NCBI GenBank assembly: GCA_002347365.1
Contig: DDWT01000012.1
Coordinates: 122,557 to 186,556 of the forward strand
Reading direction: 5' to 3'
DNA from: Actinobacteria bacterium UBA2279
GTDB lineage: Bacteria > Actinomycetota > Coriobacteriia > Anaerosomatales > Anaerosomataceae
Length of the DNA: 64,000 bases
Translations under genes and position numbers: made by a program
Part shown: positions 34,784 through 43,495 of the stretch, piece by piece
How positions within the stretch are numbered: position 1 is the stretch's first letter
How the letters are laid out: the number at the start of each line of letters is the position of its first letter
Notes under the pieces: generated by a model
What the model saw: only the letters and a program-made list of their open reading frames with translations
Database searches by the model: none
Told to the model about the DNA's origin: nothing

Positions 34784-35725
34784 ATGCGCATACTCGTGAC
34801 AGGCGGAGCCGGATTCATCGGTTCGAATCTGGTGTTCAGTCTCCTGAGCGGCGGACACCAGGTCGGCGTTATCGACGACCTGTCCACCGGTTCGATGGCG
34901 AACCTGCATCCCGCCGCGTGGTTCAGGCGGTTGGATATCACCGACTCCGCCCTGCACGACGCCGTGGGGGAGTTTCGACCTGAAGTCGTGATCCATCTGG
35001 CCGCCCAGGCGAGCATCACGGCATCGCAGCGCGATCCGGAGCGCGACCGTCTGGTGAACGTCGAGGGCACCCGTGCTGTTGCGCGTGCCGCCGCGGACGC
35101 GGGCGCTCGCAGGGTCCTCTCGGCATCCTCGGCAGCCGTCTACGGGGTGCCGGTGTCGGTGCCGATAGGGGAGGCGGACCCCAAGGCTCCCGAGAATCCG
35201 TATGGGCGCTCCAAGCTGGATGCCGAGCAGGCGCTGGCCGATGAACTGCGCCCCGCAGGGGTGGATTTCGCGGTTGTCAGGTTTGCGAACGTCTACGGCC
35301 CCCGTCAGGACTGGCGTGGCGAAGGCGGCGTGGTGGCGATCTTCTGTGGCAGGATGGCCGCGGGCGAGTCACCCGTCATCTATGGGGACGGGACACAGAC
35401 GCGCGACTTCATATACGTGGGTGATATCGTCTTCGCGCTGCTGGAAGCTGCCGAGGCCGAGGCGACCCTTGCGCTGCCCGGTGAGGACGGTCCCGCCTAC
35501 AACATCTCGACCGGAGCGGAGACGTCGGTGGAGATGTTGGTGCAGCACCTGCGTTCGCCGATGGGATACTTCGGCATGGTCGAGAAGGAGCCGGCGCGAC
35601 CGGGCGATGTTGCGCGCAGCGCGCTCGATCCGACGAAGGCGGGAGAGGTCTTCGGGTGGCATGCACGGGTCTCCCTCGAGGCCGGACTGGCTCGCACCGC
35701 CGCCTGGTTCAAGCAGCCGCGGTGA
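34784..35725 (+). CDS. NAD-dependent epimerase/dehydratase (UDP-glucose 4-epimerase-like)
   Basis: 313 residues from ATG 34784 with AGGAGGG upstream. Extended short-chain dehydrogenase fold: TGGAGFIGSNL (NAD-binding, residues 5-15), conserved catalytic Ser/Tyr/Lys with YGRSK, and sugar-nucleotide region VRFANVYGPRQ. Probably interconverts UDP-sugars for cell-surface glycan; the substrate is not certain. Lies between the sortase and the UDG-like gene in one operon. Confidence 0.85.
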   Translation: MRILVTGGAGFIGSNLVFSLLSGGHQVGVIDDLSTGSMANLHPAAWFRRLDITDSALHDAVGEFRPEVVIHLAAQASITASQRDPERDRLVNVEGTRAVARAAADAGARRVLSASSAAVYGVPVSVPIGEADPKAPENPYGRSKLDAEQALADELRPAGVDFAVVRFANVYGPRQDWRGEGGVVAIFCGRMAAGESPVIYGDGTQTRDFIYVGDIVFALLEAAEAEATLALPGEDGPAYNISTGAETSVEMLVQHLRSPMGYFGMVEKEPARPGDVARSALDPTKAGEVFGWHARVSLEAGLARTAAWFKQPR

Positions 35726-36234
35726 ACGCTTCGCTCGATAGGTCGCTTGCCGGAATGGTGTCGCGCAAGGCAGCATCCGAACTCGCGGCTGCGCTGTCGG
35801 AGTCGCCTGTCCTGACCACGGGATCGGCGCCCGCGGACGTATTCATCGCGAAGGGGACGGCGAGTCCGCTCGATCTGTCGCGGGCAGAAGCGCTTGCTGG
35901 CGAAGATGGTGTGGCCGTGCGCAAGGCCCTGGCAGCCCTCGGTTGGGACACATCGCTGTTCGGACTGTGCGTGAGCGCGGGTGAGACCGCGCTGGAACCG
36001 GCGTCGTTGGCGCTTGCCATAGAGGCCGTCGACCCGGATCTGGTCATCGCTGTCGATGAGACCGCTGCTCTGAGCGTTGCAGCCGCTCTCGGGGCCGATC
36101 CGCTTGTGTTCGGGACTCCCCGGCAGATACAGGGCCGGTCGGTCTTGGCCGTTGACGGGCTTGAGGACTCGCTTGCCGATGATGCCCGCAAACGACGGGT
36201 ATGGCAGCAGCTCAAGAGCGTACAGCGCGACTGA
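35722..36234 (+). CDS. Degenerate uracil-DNA-glycosylase-like protein
   Basis: 170 residues from GTG 35722, overlapping the epimerase stop (GTGA). The order of segments follows the UDG superfamily: ADVFIAK near the start, AGEDGVAVRKALAALGW, LALAIEAVDPDLVIAVDETAA, and a C-terminal RRVWQQLKSV helix. However the four cluster-binding cysteines of family 4 UDGs are missing and the motif equivalent to GEAPG is not catalytic-looking. It may be a nucleic-acid or nucleotide-binding relic of the fold. Unusual neighbour for cell-surface genes. Identification by fold pattern only. Confidence 0.45.
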   Translation: MNASLDRSLAGMVSRKAASELAAALSESPVLTTGSAPADVFIAKGTASPLDLSRAEALAGEDGVAVRKALAALGWDTSLFGLCVSAGETALEPASLALAIEAVDPDLVIAVDETAALSVAAALGADPLVFGTPRQIQGRSVLAVDGLEDSLADDARKRRVWQQLKSVQRD

Positions 36235-36253
36235 TTCGTCCGGGAATGAGATA

Positions 36254-36273
36254 GGGCACCCCGGAGGGTGCCC
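36254..36273. terminator. Bidirectional terminator between UDG-like gene and ferredoxin
   Basis: GGGCACCC (36254-36261), loop CGGA, GGGTGCCC (36266-36273). It sits between two converging genes; minus-strand continuation TATCTCATTCC is mildly T-rich. Confidence 0.7.
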
Positions 36274-36295
36274 AGTCCAGTTGCTCAGAAACCGT

Positions 36296-36484
36296 CTAGT
36301 CTTCTTCGATCTCCACGATGGCGCCCATCGGACACTCCTCCATGCATGTAGCGCAGGCGGTGCAGTTCTCGTAGTTCTCGGGGCTGGCCACGTCATCGAC
36401 CAGTTCCAGAACGCCCTCGGGACAGGCATCCACGCAGATGCCGCAGCCGGAGCACTCGTCTTCGTTGATGATGGGTCGAGGCAT
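36296..36484 (-). CDS. 2[4Fe-4S] ferredoxin
   Basis: 62 residues from ATG 36484 with AAGGAGAA upstream. Two cluster motifs CSGCGICVDACP and CTACATCMEECP, acidic tail EIEED. A low-potential electron carrier for anaerobic metabolism; possible partner for the hydrogenase-related functions elsewhere in the window. Monocistronic with its own promoter. Confidence 0.95.
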   Translation of the reverse strand: MPRPIINEDECSGCGICVDACPEGVLELVDDVASPENYENCTACATCMEECPMGAIVEIEED

Positions 36485-36545
36485 GTGGTTCTCCTTGCTC
36501 GCATCGATCGGCCTTGACGGGCCTTCGGCGGTCGGTTTCGCACGT

Positions 36546-36574
36546 ACCATACCTAAGGCATCGTGGGCTGTAAA
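36546..36574 (-). promoter_or_regulatory. Ferredoxin gene promoter
   Basis: On the minus strand TTTACA (36574-36569), 17 nt, TATGGT (36551-36546), ending 61 nt before the start codon of the ferredoxin gene. Near-consensus housekeeping promoter with ideal spacing. Confidence 0.6.
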
Positions 36575-36642
36575 GCACCTGTTTCTCAGGACGGTTCAAG
36601 AAGCGGCCATCCGGGTATATCTTTCGAATGCATTCAGAAAAC

Positions 36643-36671
36643 TTGACACTATAACGCTTAGATTTTAGACT
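36643..36671 (+). promoter_or_regulatory. dnaK operon promoter
   Basis: TTGACA (36643-36648), 17 nt, TAGACT (36666-36671), about 115 nt before the dnaK start. I found neither a CIRCE element nor a convincing HspR inverted repeat (CTTGAGT-N7-ACTCAAG) around it, although the -35 is embedded in ACTTGACACT. Confidence 0.65.
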
Positions 36672-36785
36672 GACCTTTAGCCAGGCGCCGCACCTACCCC
36701 CTGAACGGTGCACGTCCGGCTCAACCACGTAGAACGTGCCTCATGCGAACAGAGTGTGAGGTCTTCCGGAAGGAGAACACGGACC

Positions 36786-38681
36786 ATGGGCAAGATCATC
36801 GGCATCGACCTCGGCACGACCAACTCGGCGGTCGCCGTTCTTGAGGGCGGCGAACCCACCATCATCGTGAACTCGGAGGGTGACAGGACCACGCCATCGG
36901 TCGTGGCTTTCCGTAAGGACGGGGAGCGCATCGTCGGCAAGTCTGCGAAGAACCAGGCGATCACGAACCCCGAGAACACCATCAAATCCATCAAGCGCTT
37001 CATCGGTCGTCGTTTCGAGGAGACTGAGTCGGAGCGCGGAACCATCGCATACAAGGCCGTGAAGGGCAAAGACGGCAGGGCTGTCGTCGATATCGAGGGC
37101 AAGAACTACACCCCCGAGGAGATCTCGGCCATGATCCTGCAGAAGCTCAAGGCCGATGCAGAGGCGTATCTCGGCGAGACCGTCACGGAAGCGGTCATCA
37201 CCGTTCCGGCGTATTTCAACGATATGCAGCGCCAGGCCACGAAAGACGCGGGCAAGATCGCTGGTCTTGAGGTCAAGCGCATCATCAATGAGCCGACCGC
37301 AGCCGCACTTGCATACGGTCTCGACAAGGGTCATCACGACCAGACGGTCCTCGTCTTCGACCTGGGCGGCGGCACGTTCGACGTGTCGGTCCTCGAGATC
37401 GGCGACGGCGTGTTCGAGGTCAAGTCCACCAACGGTGACAACCACCTGGGCGGCGACGACTGGGACCAGCGCGTCATCGACTGGCTGGCGGACAAGTTCA
37501 AGGCTGACCACGGCATCGATCTGCGCGCCGACAAGATGGCGCTCCAGCGTCTCAAGGAGGCTGCCGAGAAGGCGAAGATGGAGCTCTCATCTATGCAGAC
37601 CACACAGATCAACCTGCCGTTCATCACCGCTGACGCATCAGGCCCGAAGCATCTCGACTACCAGCTCACGCGAGCTGATTTCCAGAAGATCACCTCTGAT
37701 CTGCTCGACCGCTGCAAGAAGCCGGTGGAGCAGGCCATCAAAGATGCCGGCATCAAGGCCGCCGACATCGGCGAGGTCATTCTTGTAGGCGGCTCGACGC
37801 GTATGCCCGCGGTGCAGGATATGGTCAAGGGCATCACCGGCAAAGACCCGCACAAAGGCGTCAATCCGGACGAAGTCGTGGCGATCGGTGCCGCGATCCA
37901 GGGTGGCGTTCTTGGCGGCGACGTCAAAGACATCCTGCTGCTCGACGTGACTCCGCTATCTCTCGGCGTCGAGACCATGGGCGGCATCATGACCAAGCTC
38001 ATCGAGCGCAACACCACGATCCCGACCCGCAAGTCGGAGACCTTCACCACGGCTGCCGACGGACAGACCTCGGTCGAGATCCACGTACTGCAGGGTGAGC
38101 GCGAAATGGCCGGCTACAACAAGACGCTCGGCAAGTTCCACCTGATGAACATCCCGCCTGCGCCGCGCGGTGTGCCACAGATCTCCGTCACGTTCGACAT
38201 CGATGCCAACGGCATCGTGAACGTCTCGGCGAAAGACATGGGTACCGGTCAGGAGCAGAAGATCACGATCAGCGGCTCGACCGCCCTCTCCGACGAGGAA
38301 GTCGATCGCATGGTCAGCGACGCCGATGCACACGCGGAGGACGACCGTCGCAAGAAGGAAGAGGCTGAGGTTCGCAACACCGCCGACTCGCTTGTGTACG
38401 GCACCGAGAAGACCATTGCCGATCTTGGCGACAAAGTGCCCGCGGAGACCAAAGAGGCGTGCGAGAGTGGCATCGAGGCTGTGAAGAAGGCGCTCGAGGG
38501 CGAGGATGTGGATGCGATCCGCTCGGCCAGCGAGGCGCTGCAGCAGGCCAGCTACAAGCTCGCCGAAATCGTCTACGCCGACGCGCAGGCTGACGCCTCT
38601 TCAGATGAGGCCGCCGAAGGTGGCGCCGATGAGGACGAGGTCGTCGAGGCCGACTACGAGGTCGTCGACGAGGAGCAGTAG
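36786..38681 (+). CDS. dnaK: Chaperone DnaK (Hsp70)
   Basis: 631 residues from ATG 36786 (AAGGAGAA upstream). ATPase domain with GIDLGTTNSAV, DLGGGTFDVS and GGSTRMP; interdomain linker DILLLDVTPLSLG; substrate-binding domain and a lid ending in an acidic EADYEVVDEEQ tail typical of DnaK. Folds nascent and stress-damaged proteins with DnaJ and GrpE. First gene of the dnaK-grpE-dnaJ-hspR-clpB operon; grpE starts 2 nt after it. Confidence 0.98.
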   Translation: MGKIIGIDLGTTNSAVAVLEGGEPTIIVNSEGDRTTPSVVAFRKDGERIVGKSAKNQAITNPENTIKSIKRFIGRRFEETESERGTIAYKAVKGKDGRAVVDIEGKNYTPEEISAMILQKLKADAEAYLGETVTEAVITVPAYFNDMQRQATKDAGKIAGLEVKRIINEPTAAALAYGLDKGHHDQTVLVFDLGGGTFDVSVLEIGDGVFEVKSTNGDNHLGGDDWDQRVIDWLADKFKADHGIDLRADKMALQRLKEAAEKAKMELSSMQTTQINLPFITADASGPKHLDYQLTRADFQKITSDLLDRCKKPVEQAIKDAGIKAADIGEVILVGGSTRMPAVQDMVKGITGKDPHKGVNPDEVVAIGAAIQGGVLGGDVKDILLLDVTPLSLGVETMGGIMTKLIERNTTIPTRKSETFTTAADGQTSVEIHVLQGEREMAGYNKTLGKFHLMNIPPAPRGVPQISVTFDIDANGIVNVSAKDMGTGQEQKITISGSTALSDEEVDRMVSDADAHAEDDRRKKEEAEVRNTADSLVYGTEKTIADLGDKVPAETKEACESGIEAVKKALEGEDVDAIRSASEALQQASYKLAEIVYADAQADASSDEAAEGGADEDEVVEADYEVVDEEQ

Positions 38682-38683
38682 GG

Positions 38684-39238
38684 ATGAGCAAGCGCGACAA
38701 CGACCGGATCGACCCAGAACTGGAGAGCGATCTGGGCGCTGAGTTCGACCTGCGCGGCGACCAACTCCAAAAGGAGCTGGAAGCCGCGCGGGAGGACGCA
38801 GCACATCATCTTGAGACCGCGCAACGGGTTCAGGCGGATTTTGAGAACTTCCGCAAGCGCAACCAGCGCGAGATGGAGGAGATCCGCAAGCGGGCCGGTC
38901 AGCGCATCGTCGAGGAGCTTCTCCCAGTGCTGGACAACCTCGAGCGTGCCATCGACCACACGGTGGCCGGTGGCGATCTTGCCCACCTGCTCAAGGGCGT
39001 CGAGATGGTCTATCAGCAGATCAACGATGTGTTCGGCAAGGAGGGAGTCGAGGTACTGGACCCCTTCGGGCAGGTGTTCGATCCCAACATCCACCAGGCT
39101 GTAGGTCAGCGTGAGGACGCCGAGGTGCCTGAAGGCACGGTTGTCGACGTCTTTCAGAAGGGCTACTCGCTTGGCGGCAGGGTCGTGCGGCCGGCGATGG
39201 TCGTTGTGAGCACCGGAGGACCGGCTCCCGAGGAGTAG
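38684..39238 (+). CDS. grpE: Nucleotide exchange factor GrpE
   Basis: 184 residues. Long N-terminal coiled coil (QLQKELEAAREDAAHHLETAQ), then FENFRKRNQREMEE and the beta-domain VEVLDPFGQVFDPNIHQAV that ends in VRPAMVVVS. Releases ADP from DnaK. Two nucleotides separate it from dnaJ and from dnaK, so the three are coupled. Confidence 0.96.
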   Translation: MSKRDNDRIDPELESDLGAEFDLRGDQLQKELEAAREDAAHHLETAQRVQADFENFRKRNQREMEEIRKRAGQRIVEELLPVLDNLERAIDHTVAGGDLAHLLKGVEMVYQQINDVFGKEGVEVLDPFGQVFDPNIHQAVGQREDAEVPEGTVVDVFQKGYSLGGRVVRPAMVVVSTGGPAPEE

Positions 39239-39240
39239 CG

Positions 39241-40365
39241 ATGGCGGCTCGCAAGGACTACTACGACATACTCGGCGTGAACAAAAGCGCCACGACCGAT
39301 GAGATCAAGAAGGCATTCCGTAAACAAGCGCGCAAACACCACCCCGATGCAGGGGGCTCCGAGGAGAAATTCAAGGAGCTCAACGAGGCCTACGAGGTGC
39401 TTTCGGACGACGAGAAGCGCCAGCAGTACGACCAGTTCGGTCAGTACTTCGGTGGCAACGCGCCCCCCGGTGCAGGCGCATCAGGAGCGGATCCTTTCGG
39501 CGGCGGGCAGTACCAGACCGTCAACATGGGCGATGTGGGAGATCTCGGCGACCTGTTCGGCAACCTCTTCGGTGGAGGTTTCGGCGGGGCGGCACAGGCT
39601 GGTGCGGGACGCAGCGCTCGCCGCGGCAACGATCTTCAGTACGAGGTCAACCTGAGCTTCGAAGAGGCGCTCAGCGGCGTTTCCACCAAGGTGGATGTGA
39701 AGCGTGCCGAGAAGTGCTCCACCTGCAAAGGTTCCGGCGCCAAGCCGGGCACCAGTCCGGTGACCTGCACCACGTGCGGCGGTACCGGCCATGTCAGTCA
39801 GGGCCAGGGGATGTTCGGCATCTCTCGGGCATGTCCGCGCTGCGGCGGTACCGGGAAGATGATCGAGAACCCCTGTACGACGTGTCGCGGCAAAGGCTCG
39901 GTCGTGAGGATCAAGCCCGTAACCGTGAACGTGCCGCCGGGCTCCACCGATGGTGGCAAGCTGCGCTTCAAAGGCAAGGGCGAGCCCGGAGCGGGCGGCG
40001 GGCCAGCCGGCGACCTGTACGTGATCACGCACATCAAACCGCACCCGTACTACACGCGTGAAGGTGCGGATGTATGGCTCGAGCTCCCGGTCACCATGGC
40101 CGAGGCGGCGCTGGGCACCGAGATCACGATCCCCACACCGACTGACGGCAAGGTCAAGCTCAAGGTAGCCCCGGGAACGCAGGACGGGACCGTGCTTCGC
40201 ATCGGTGGCAAAGGCGCTCCGAAGTTGAAGGGCAAGGGAGCCGGCGATCTCAAAGTCAGAGTCAAGGTCGTCGTGCCCGAGAAGCTCAACGCGGAGCAGA
40301 AGGAGCTTCTGACCCGGTTCGAGTCTTCGCGCAATGAGAACGTACGCGCACACATCCCCACGTAG
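39241..40365 (+). CDS. dnaJ: Chaperone DnaJ (Hsp40)
   Basis: 374 residues. J domain with HPD in KHHPDAGG, a glycine-rich linker (GGNAPPGAGASGAD, FGNLFGGGFGG), four zinc-finger CxxCxGxG repeats (CSTCKGSG, CTTCGGTG, CPRCGGTG, CTTCRGKG), and C-terminal substrate domain. Stimulates the ATPase of DnaK and presents substrates. ATG 39241 starts 2 nt after the grpE stop. Confidence 0.97.
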   Translation: MAARKDYYDILGVNKSATTDEIKKAFRKQARKHHPDAGGSEEKFKELNEAYEVLSDDEKRQQYDQFGQYFGGNAPPGAGASGADPFGGGQYQTVNMGDVGDLGDLFGNLFGGGFGGAAQAGAGRSARRGNDLQYEVNLSFEEALSGVSTKVDVKRAEKCSTCKGSGAKPGTSPVTCTTCGGTGHVSQGQGMFGISRACPRCGGTGKMIENPCTTCRGKGSVVRIKPVTVNVPPGSTDGGKLRFKGKGEPGAGGGPAGDLYVITHIKPHPYYTREGADVWLELPVTMAEAALGTEITIPTPTDGKVKLKVAPGTQDGTVLRIGGKGAPKLKGKGAGDLKVRVKVVVPEKLNAEQKELLTRFESSRNENVRAHIPT

Positions 40366-40377
40366 GAGGCGGCAAGC

Positions 40378-40785
40378 ATGAAGAGCCAGCGCAGGACGGG
40401 CAAAGACCGGCCGCTGTACATGATCAGCGTTGCGGCCGAGCTGGCGGGCATGCACCCGCAAACGCTGCGCGTCTACGAGCGCAAGCAGCTGATCGAGCCT
40501 CAGCGCTCCTCGGGTAACACCCGGCTGTACTCCGAGGCCGACATCGAGCGACTGCGCCTTATCCAGAGACTGACCCAGGAAGAAGGCGTGAACCTTGCCG
40601 GCGTGATGCGGATCCTCGAGCTTCAGGATCAGATCGAGCGATTGCAGATCGAGCTCGATTGCGCACAGGAGAACTCGACGCGGACCGAGCGCCGCCTGGT
40701 TACCGAGATCAACGCCGTTCGCCAGAGTCTGCGCGCGGACATGGTGCACGTACCCAAAGGACGCATCGTCCGGATGGATGGGTGA
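40378..40785 (+). CDS. hspR: MerR-type heat shock repressor HspR
   Basis: 135 residues; GGAGGC precedes ATG 40378. N-terminal MerR helix-turn-helix (YMISVAAELAGMHPQTLRVYERKQLIEP with the GNTRLYSEADIERLRLIQ wing) and a C-terminal coiled coil, as in Streptomyces and Mycobacterium HspR. It normally represses the dnaK operon, using DnaK as co-repressor. Position directly after dnaJ is the usual actinobacterial one. Confidence 0.93.
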   Translation: MKSQRRTGKDRPLYMISVAAELAGMHPQTLRVYERKQLIEPQRSSGNTRLYSEADIERLRLIQRLTQEEGVNLAGVMRILELQDQIERLQIELDCAQENSTRTERRLVTEINAVRQSLRADMVHVPKGRIVRMDG

Positions 40786-41003
40786 TCCGCATGGCGGACA
40801 CGCGCAGCGGGCTTGTGCGGTTTCTCGAGGGAATACGCAACGGTGAGATCCATGGCGGCCCTCTTTGACACGTGGCCGCATGGGTGTGGTCACACCTGAG
40901 GCCGAACGCCCCCGGCGGTCCGGCTTGAAGCACGACACCGTAGCCCGGAGGGCTACAAGCAAGACGTGCGAGACGCACCGCCGTCTCGATAGGAGTGATG
41001 AAC
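40786..41003 (+). other. Intergenic region between hspR and clpB
   Basis: 218 nt without a convincing gene. It contains a stem GTAGCCC (40940-40946) with GGGCTAC (40950-40956), loop GGA, lacking a T-run, and TTGACA at 40863-40868 without a good -10. The AGGAG ribosome site for clpB is at 40991-40995. No HspR box was found. A 25-codon frame from ATG 40792 is considered spurious. Confidence 0.4.
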
Positions 41004-43025
41004 ATGAGGCTCGACAAGCTCACCATCAAAGCGCAGGAAGCGCTGCAAGCCGCTCAGGGCATCGCCGATGATGCGTCTGCGCAGGTCATAGAGCCCGAGC
41101 ACGTCCTCAAAGCGCTTCTCGATGCCGCCGAGGGGATCGTACGACCCATCGTGCAGAAGGTGGGCGCAGACGCCGGACTCATTGAGGCTGAGGTCACGTC
41201 GGCGATCGACAAGATGCCGAAGGTCACGGGCGCCACCGGTCCGGCAGGGGTAGGGCCGCGTCTCAATTCGTTGCTCGGTGACGCATTCAAGGTCGCCGAG
41301 AAACTCAAAGACGCCTATGTATCCACTGAGCATCTGTTCGTCGCCCTCGCCGATGACAAAGGTGAGGCGGGACGCATTCTTGGCAAGGCCGGACTCACGT
41401 CCGCTCGCCTCGTTGAGGCGCTGGAGGGGCTGCGGGCCGGTGCGCGAGTGACAGACCAGAACCCGGAAGCGCAGTTCCAGGCGCTTGAGCGGTTCTCGCG
41501 CAATCTCACAGACCTCGCCCGCAACGGCAAGCTCGATCCCGTCATCGGTCGCAACGACGAGATCCGTCGTGTCATACAGGTCCTGTCACGCCGTACCAAG
41601 AACAATCCGGTGCTCATCGGCGAGCCCGGCACCGGCAAGACCGCCATCGTCGAGGGGCTCGCACAACGCATAGTGGACGGCGATGTGCCCGCGAGCCTGA
41701 AGGATAAAGACGTCGTTGCACTCGACATAGGCGCGATGGTGGCCGGTGCCAAGTACCGTGGCGAATTCGAGGACCGCCTGAAAGCGGTGCTGCGCGAGAT
41801 CGAGCAGGCCGAGGGGCGCCTCGTCCTGTTCATCGACGAGCTTCATACGATCGTTGGCGCAGGTGCAGCCGAGGGCGCGATGGACGCCAGCAACATGCTG
41901 AAGCCGGCGCTCGCGCGTGGAGAGCTGCACGCGATCGGCGCGACGACGCTCGATGAGTATCGCGAACACATCGAGAAGGACGCCGCGCTTGAGCGACGCT
42001 TCCAACCCGTATACGTCGGCGAGCCGACGGTGGAGGACACCATCGCCATCCTGCGCGGCCTCAAGGAGCGCTACGAGGTGCATCATGGCGTGCGCATCAC
42101 CGACTCGGCGGTCGTAGCCGCTGCGACCCTTTCGGACCGCTATATCACCGACCGGTTCCTGCCGGACAAGGCGATCGACCTTGTCGATGAGGCCGCATCG
42201 CGGATGCGTATCGAAGCGGACTCGAAGCCCACCGAGATCGATATGCTCGACCGGCAGATGATTCAGCTGAAGATCGAGGAACAGGCGCTGCAGAAGGAGA
42301 AGGACGAGGCGAGCAAGGAGCGACTGGAGACACTGCGAGCCGAGATGGCCGACCTTGATGAGCAGCTTGTAGGGCTCAACGCCCGTTGGGAGTCCGAGAA
42401 GACGGTCATTACCGACGTGCAGCGTCTCAAAGCGGAGCTGGACGAGGCCAGACTGGACGGCGAGCGAGCGGAACGTGAAGGCGATCTGCAGCGCGCCGCC
42501 GAGATCCGCTACGGTCGCCTGCCGCAACTGGCCGAGGAGCTTTCAGGCGCCGATGTGCGACTCAAAGAGCTGCAATCCGGTGACGCCATGCTGAAAGAGG
42601 AAGTGACCGATACCGAGATCGCCGAGGTTGTCGGCAGCTGGACGGGAATCCCGGTCAGCAAGCTACTCGAGGGTGAGCTTTCCAAGCTCGTGCATCTCGA
42701 GGACCTGTTGCATCAGCGCGTGGTCGGCCAGGATGAGGCGGTCACCGCGGTCGCCTCGGCAATACGCAGATCGCGCGCGGGTCTCTCGGATCCCGATCGT
42801 CCGATCGGATCGTTCATCTTCATGGGACCCACGGGAGTGGGCAAGACCGAGCTGGCCAAGGCGCTTGCGGCGTATCTGTTCGATGACGAGCGCAATATGG
42901 TGCGCATCGACATGTCCGAGTACATGGAGAAGTTCAGCGTCCAGCGCCTCATTGGAGCACCTCCCGGCTACGTGGGCTATGAAGAGGGCGGTCAGTTGAC
43001 CGAGGCGGTCAGGGCCGTACGGTGA
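41004..43025 (+). CDS. clpB: ClpB disaggregase, N-terminal part (frameshifted)
   Basis: 673 residues from ATG 41004 (the equivalent of MRLD in other ClpBs; AGGAG is 8 nt upstream). Clp N domain, first AAA+ module (Walker A GEPGTGKTA, Walker B LVLFIDELH), M-domain coiled coil, second AAA+ module up to Walker A GPTGVGKTE and APPGYVGYEEGGQLTEAV. After that the frame runs VRAVR then stop. In normal ClpB the following 36 residues carry Walker B (LLDEIEKAH), sensor-type loop and GRLTDGQ; they are missing, and the remainder resumes in another frame. ClpB rescues aggregated proteins with DnaK/DnaJ/GrpE. Confidence 0.85.
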   Translation: MRLDKLTIKAQEALQAAQGIADDASAQVIEPEHVLKALLDAAEGIVRPIVQKVGADAGLIEAEVTSAIDKMPKVTGATGPAGVGPRLNSLLGDAFKVAEKLKDAYVSTEHLFVALADDKGEAGRILGKAGLTSARLVEALEGLRAGARVTDQNPEAQFQALERFSRNLTDLARNGKLDPVIGRNDEIRRVIQVLSRRTKNNPVLIGEPGTGKTAIVEGLAQRIVDGDVPASLKDKDVVALDIGAMVAGAKYRGEFEDRLKAVLREIEQAEGRLVLFIDELHTIVGAGAAEGAMDASNMLKPALARGELHAIGATTLDEYREHIEKDAALERRFQPVYVGEPTVEDTIAILRGLKERYEVHHGVRITDSAVVAAATLSDRYITDRFLPDKAIDLVDEAASRMRIEADSKPTEIDMLDRQMIQLKIEEQALQKEKDEASKERLETLRAEMADLDEQLVGLNARWESEKTVITDVQRLKAELDEARLDGERAEREGDLQRAAEIRYGRLPQLAEELSGADVRLKELQSGDAMLKEEVTDTEIAEVVGSWTGIPVSKLLEGELSKLVHLEDLLHQRVVGQDEAVTAVASAIRRSRAGLSDPDRPIGSFIFMGPTGVGKTELAKALAAYLFDDERNMVRIDMSEYMEKFSVQRLIGAPPGYVGYEEGGQLTEAVRAVR

Positions 43026-43495
43026 GCTTCCGCAATACCATCGTCATCATGACGAGCAACGTCGGGAGTCAGTTCATCCAGGAGTTCGCAGGCAGCGATG
43101 ACGAGGAGTCCATGCGACGGCTCGTCGAAGACGCGATGCGCGTGACGTTCAGACCTGAGTTTCTCAACCGTATCGACGACATCGTGGTCTTCCATTCCCT
43201 GTCTCTTGAGCAGATCGGTGACATCGTCAACCTGCAGCTGGAGATCGTCCGCAAGCGACTCGCCGAGCGCAAGATCGCGCTCGAACTCACGGGTGCAGCG
43301 GTCGAACGCATCTCGTTGGAGGGGTTCGACCCGGTCTTCGGCGCTCGACCGCTCAAACGCGTGATCCAGCGAGAGGTGGTCGATCGCATCGCCAAGGCGA
43401 TGATCGACGGGACGGTGGGCGAAGGCGATTCCGTGGTGATCGATATCGTGGAGGACGAGATCGCGGTCCGAAGCGTAGGGCACACGTCCGGCTAG
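43022..43495 (+). pseudogene. clpB: ClpB disaggregase, C-terminal part (displaced frame)
   Basis: Reading from about 43013 in the +1 frame gives GRTVSFRNTIVIMTSNVGSQF and continues to the normal ClpB C-terminus (FRPEFLNRIDDIVVF, FGARPLKRVIQREV, arginine finger and sensor 2 region). Together with the 673-residue part and the missing 36 codons the total is about 866, the usual ClpB length. A GTG at 43022 could in theory start this part but it has no ribosome site. Either the clpB gene is truly broken or the assembly lost about 109 nt at this point. Confidence 0.85.

Noticed and set aside
36640..36675. HspR inverted repeat or CIRCE element at the dnaK promoter
   Set aside because: ACTTGACACT at the -35 recalls a half-site, but no matching second half was found; CIRCE (TTAGCACTC) is also absent.
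40792..40869. 25-codon frame between hspR and clpB
   Set aside because: No ribosome site (ATG lies right after the hspR stop) and no recognisable product.
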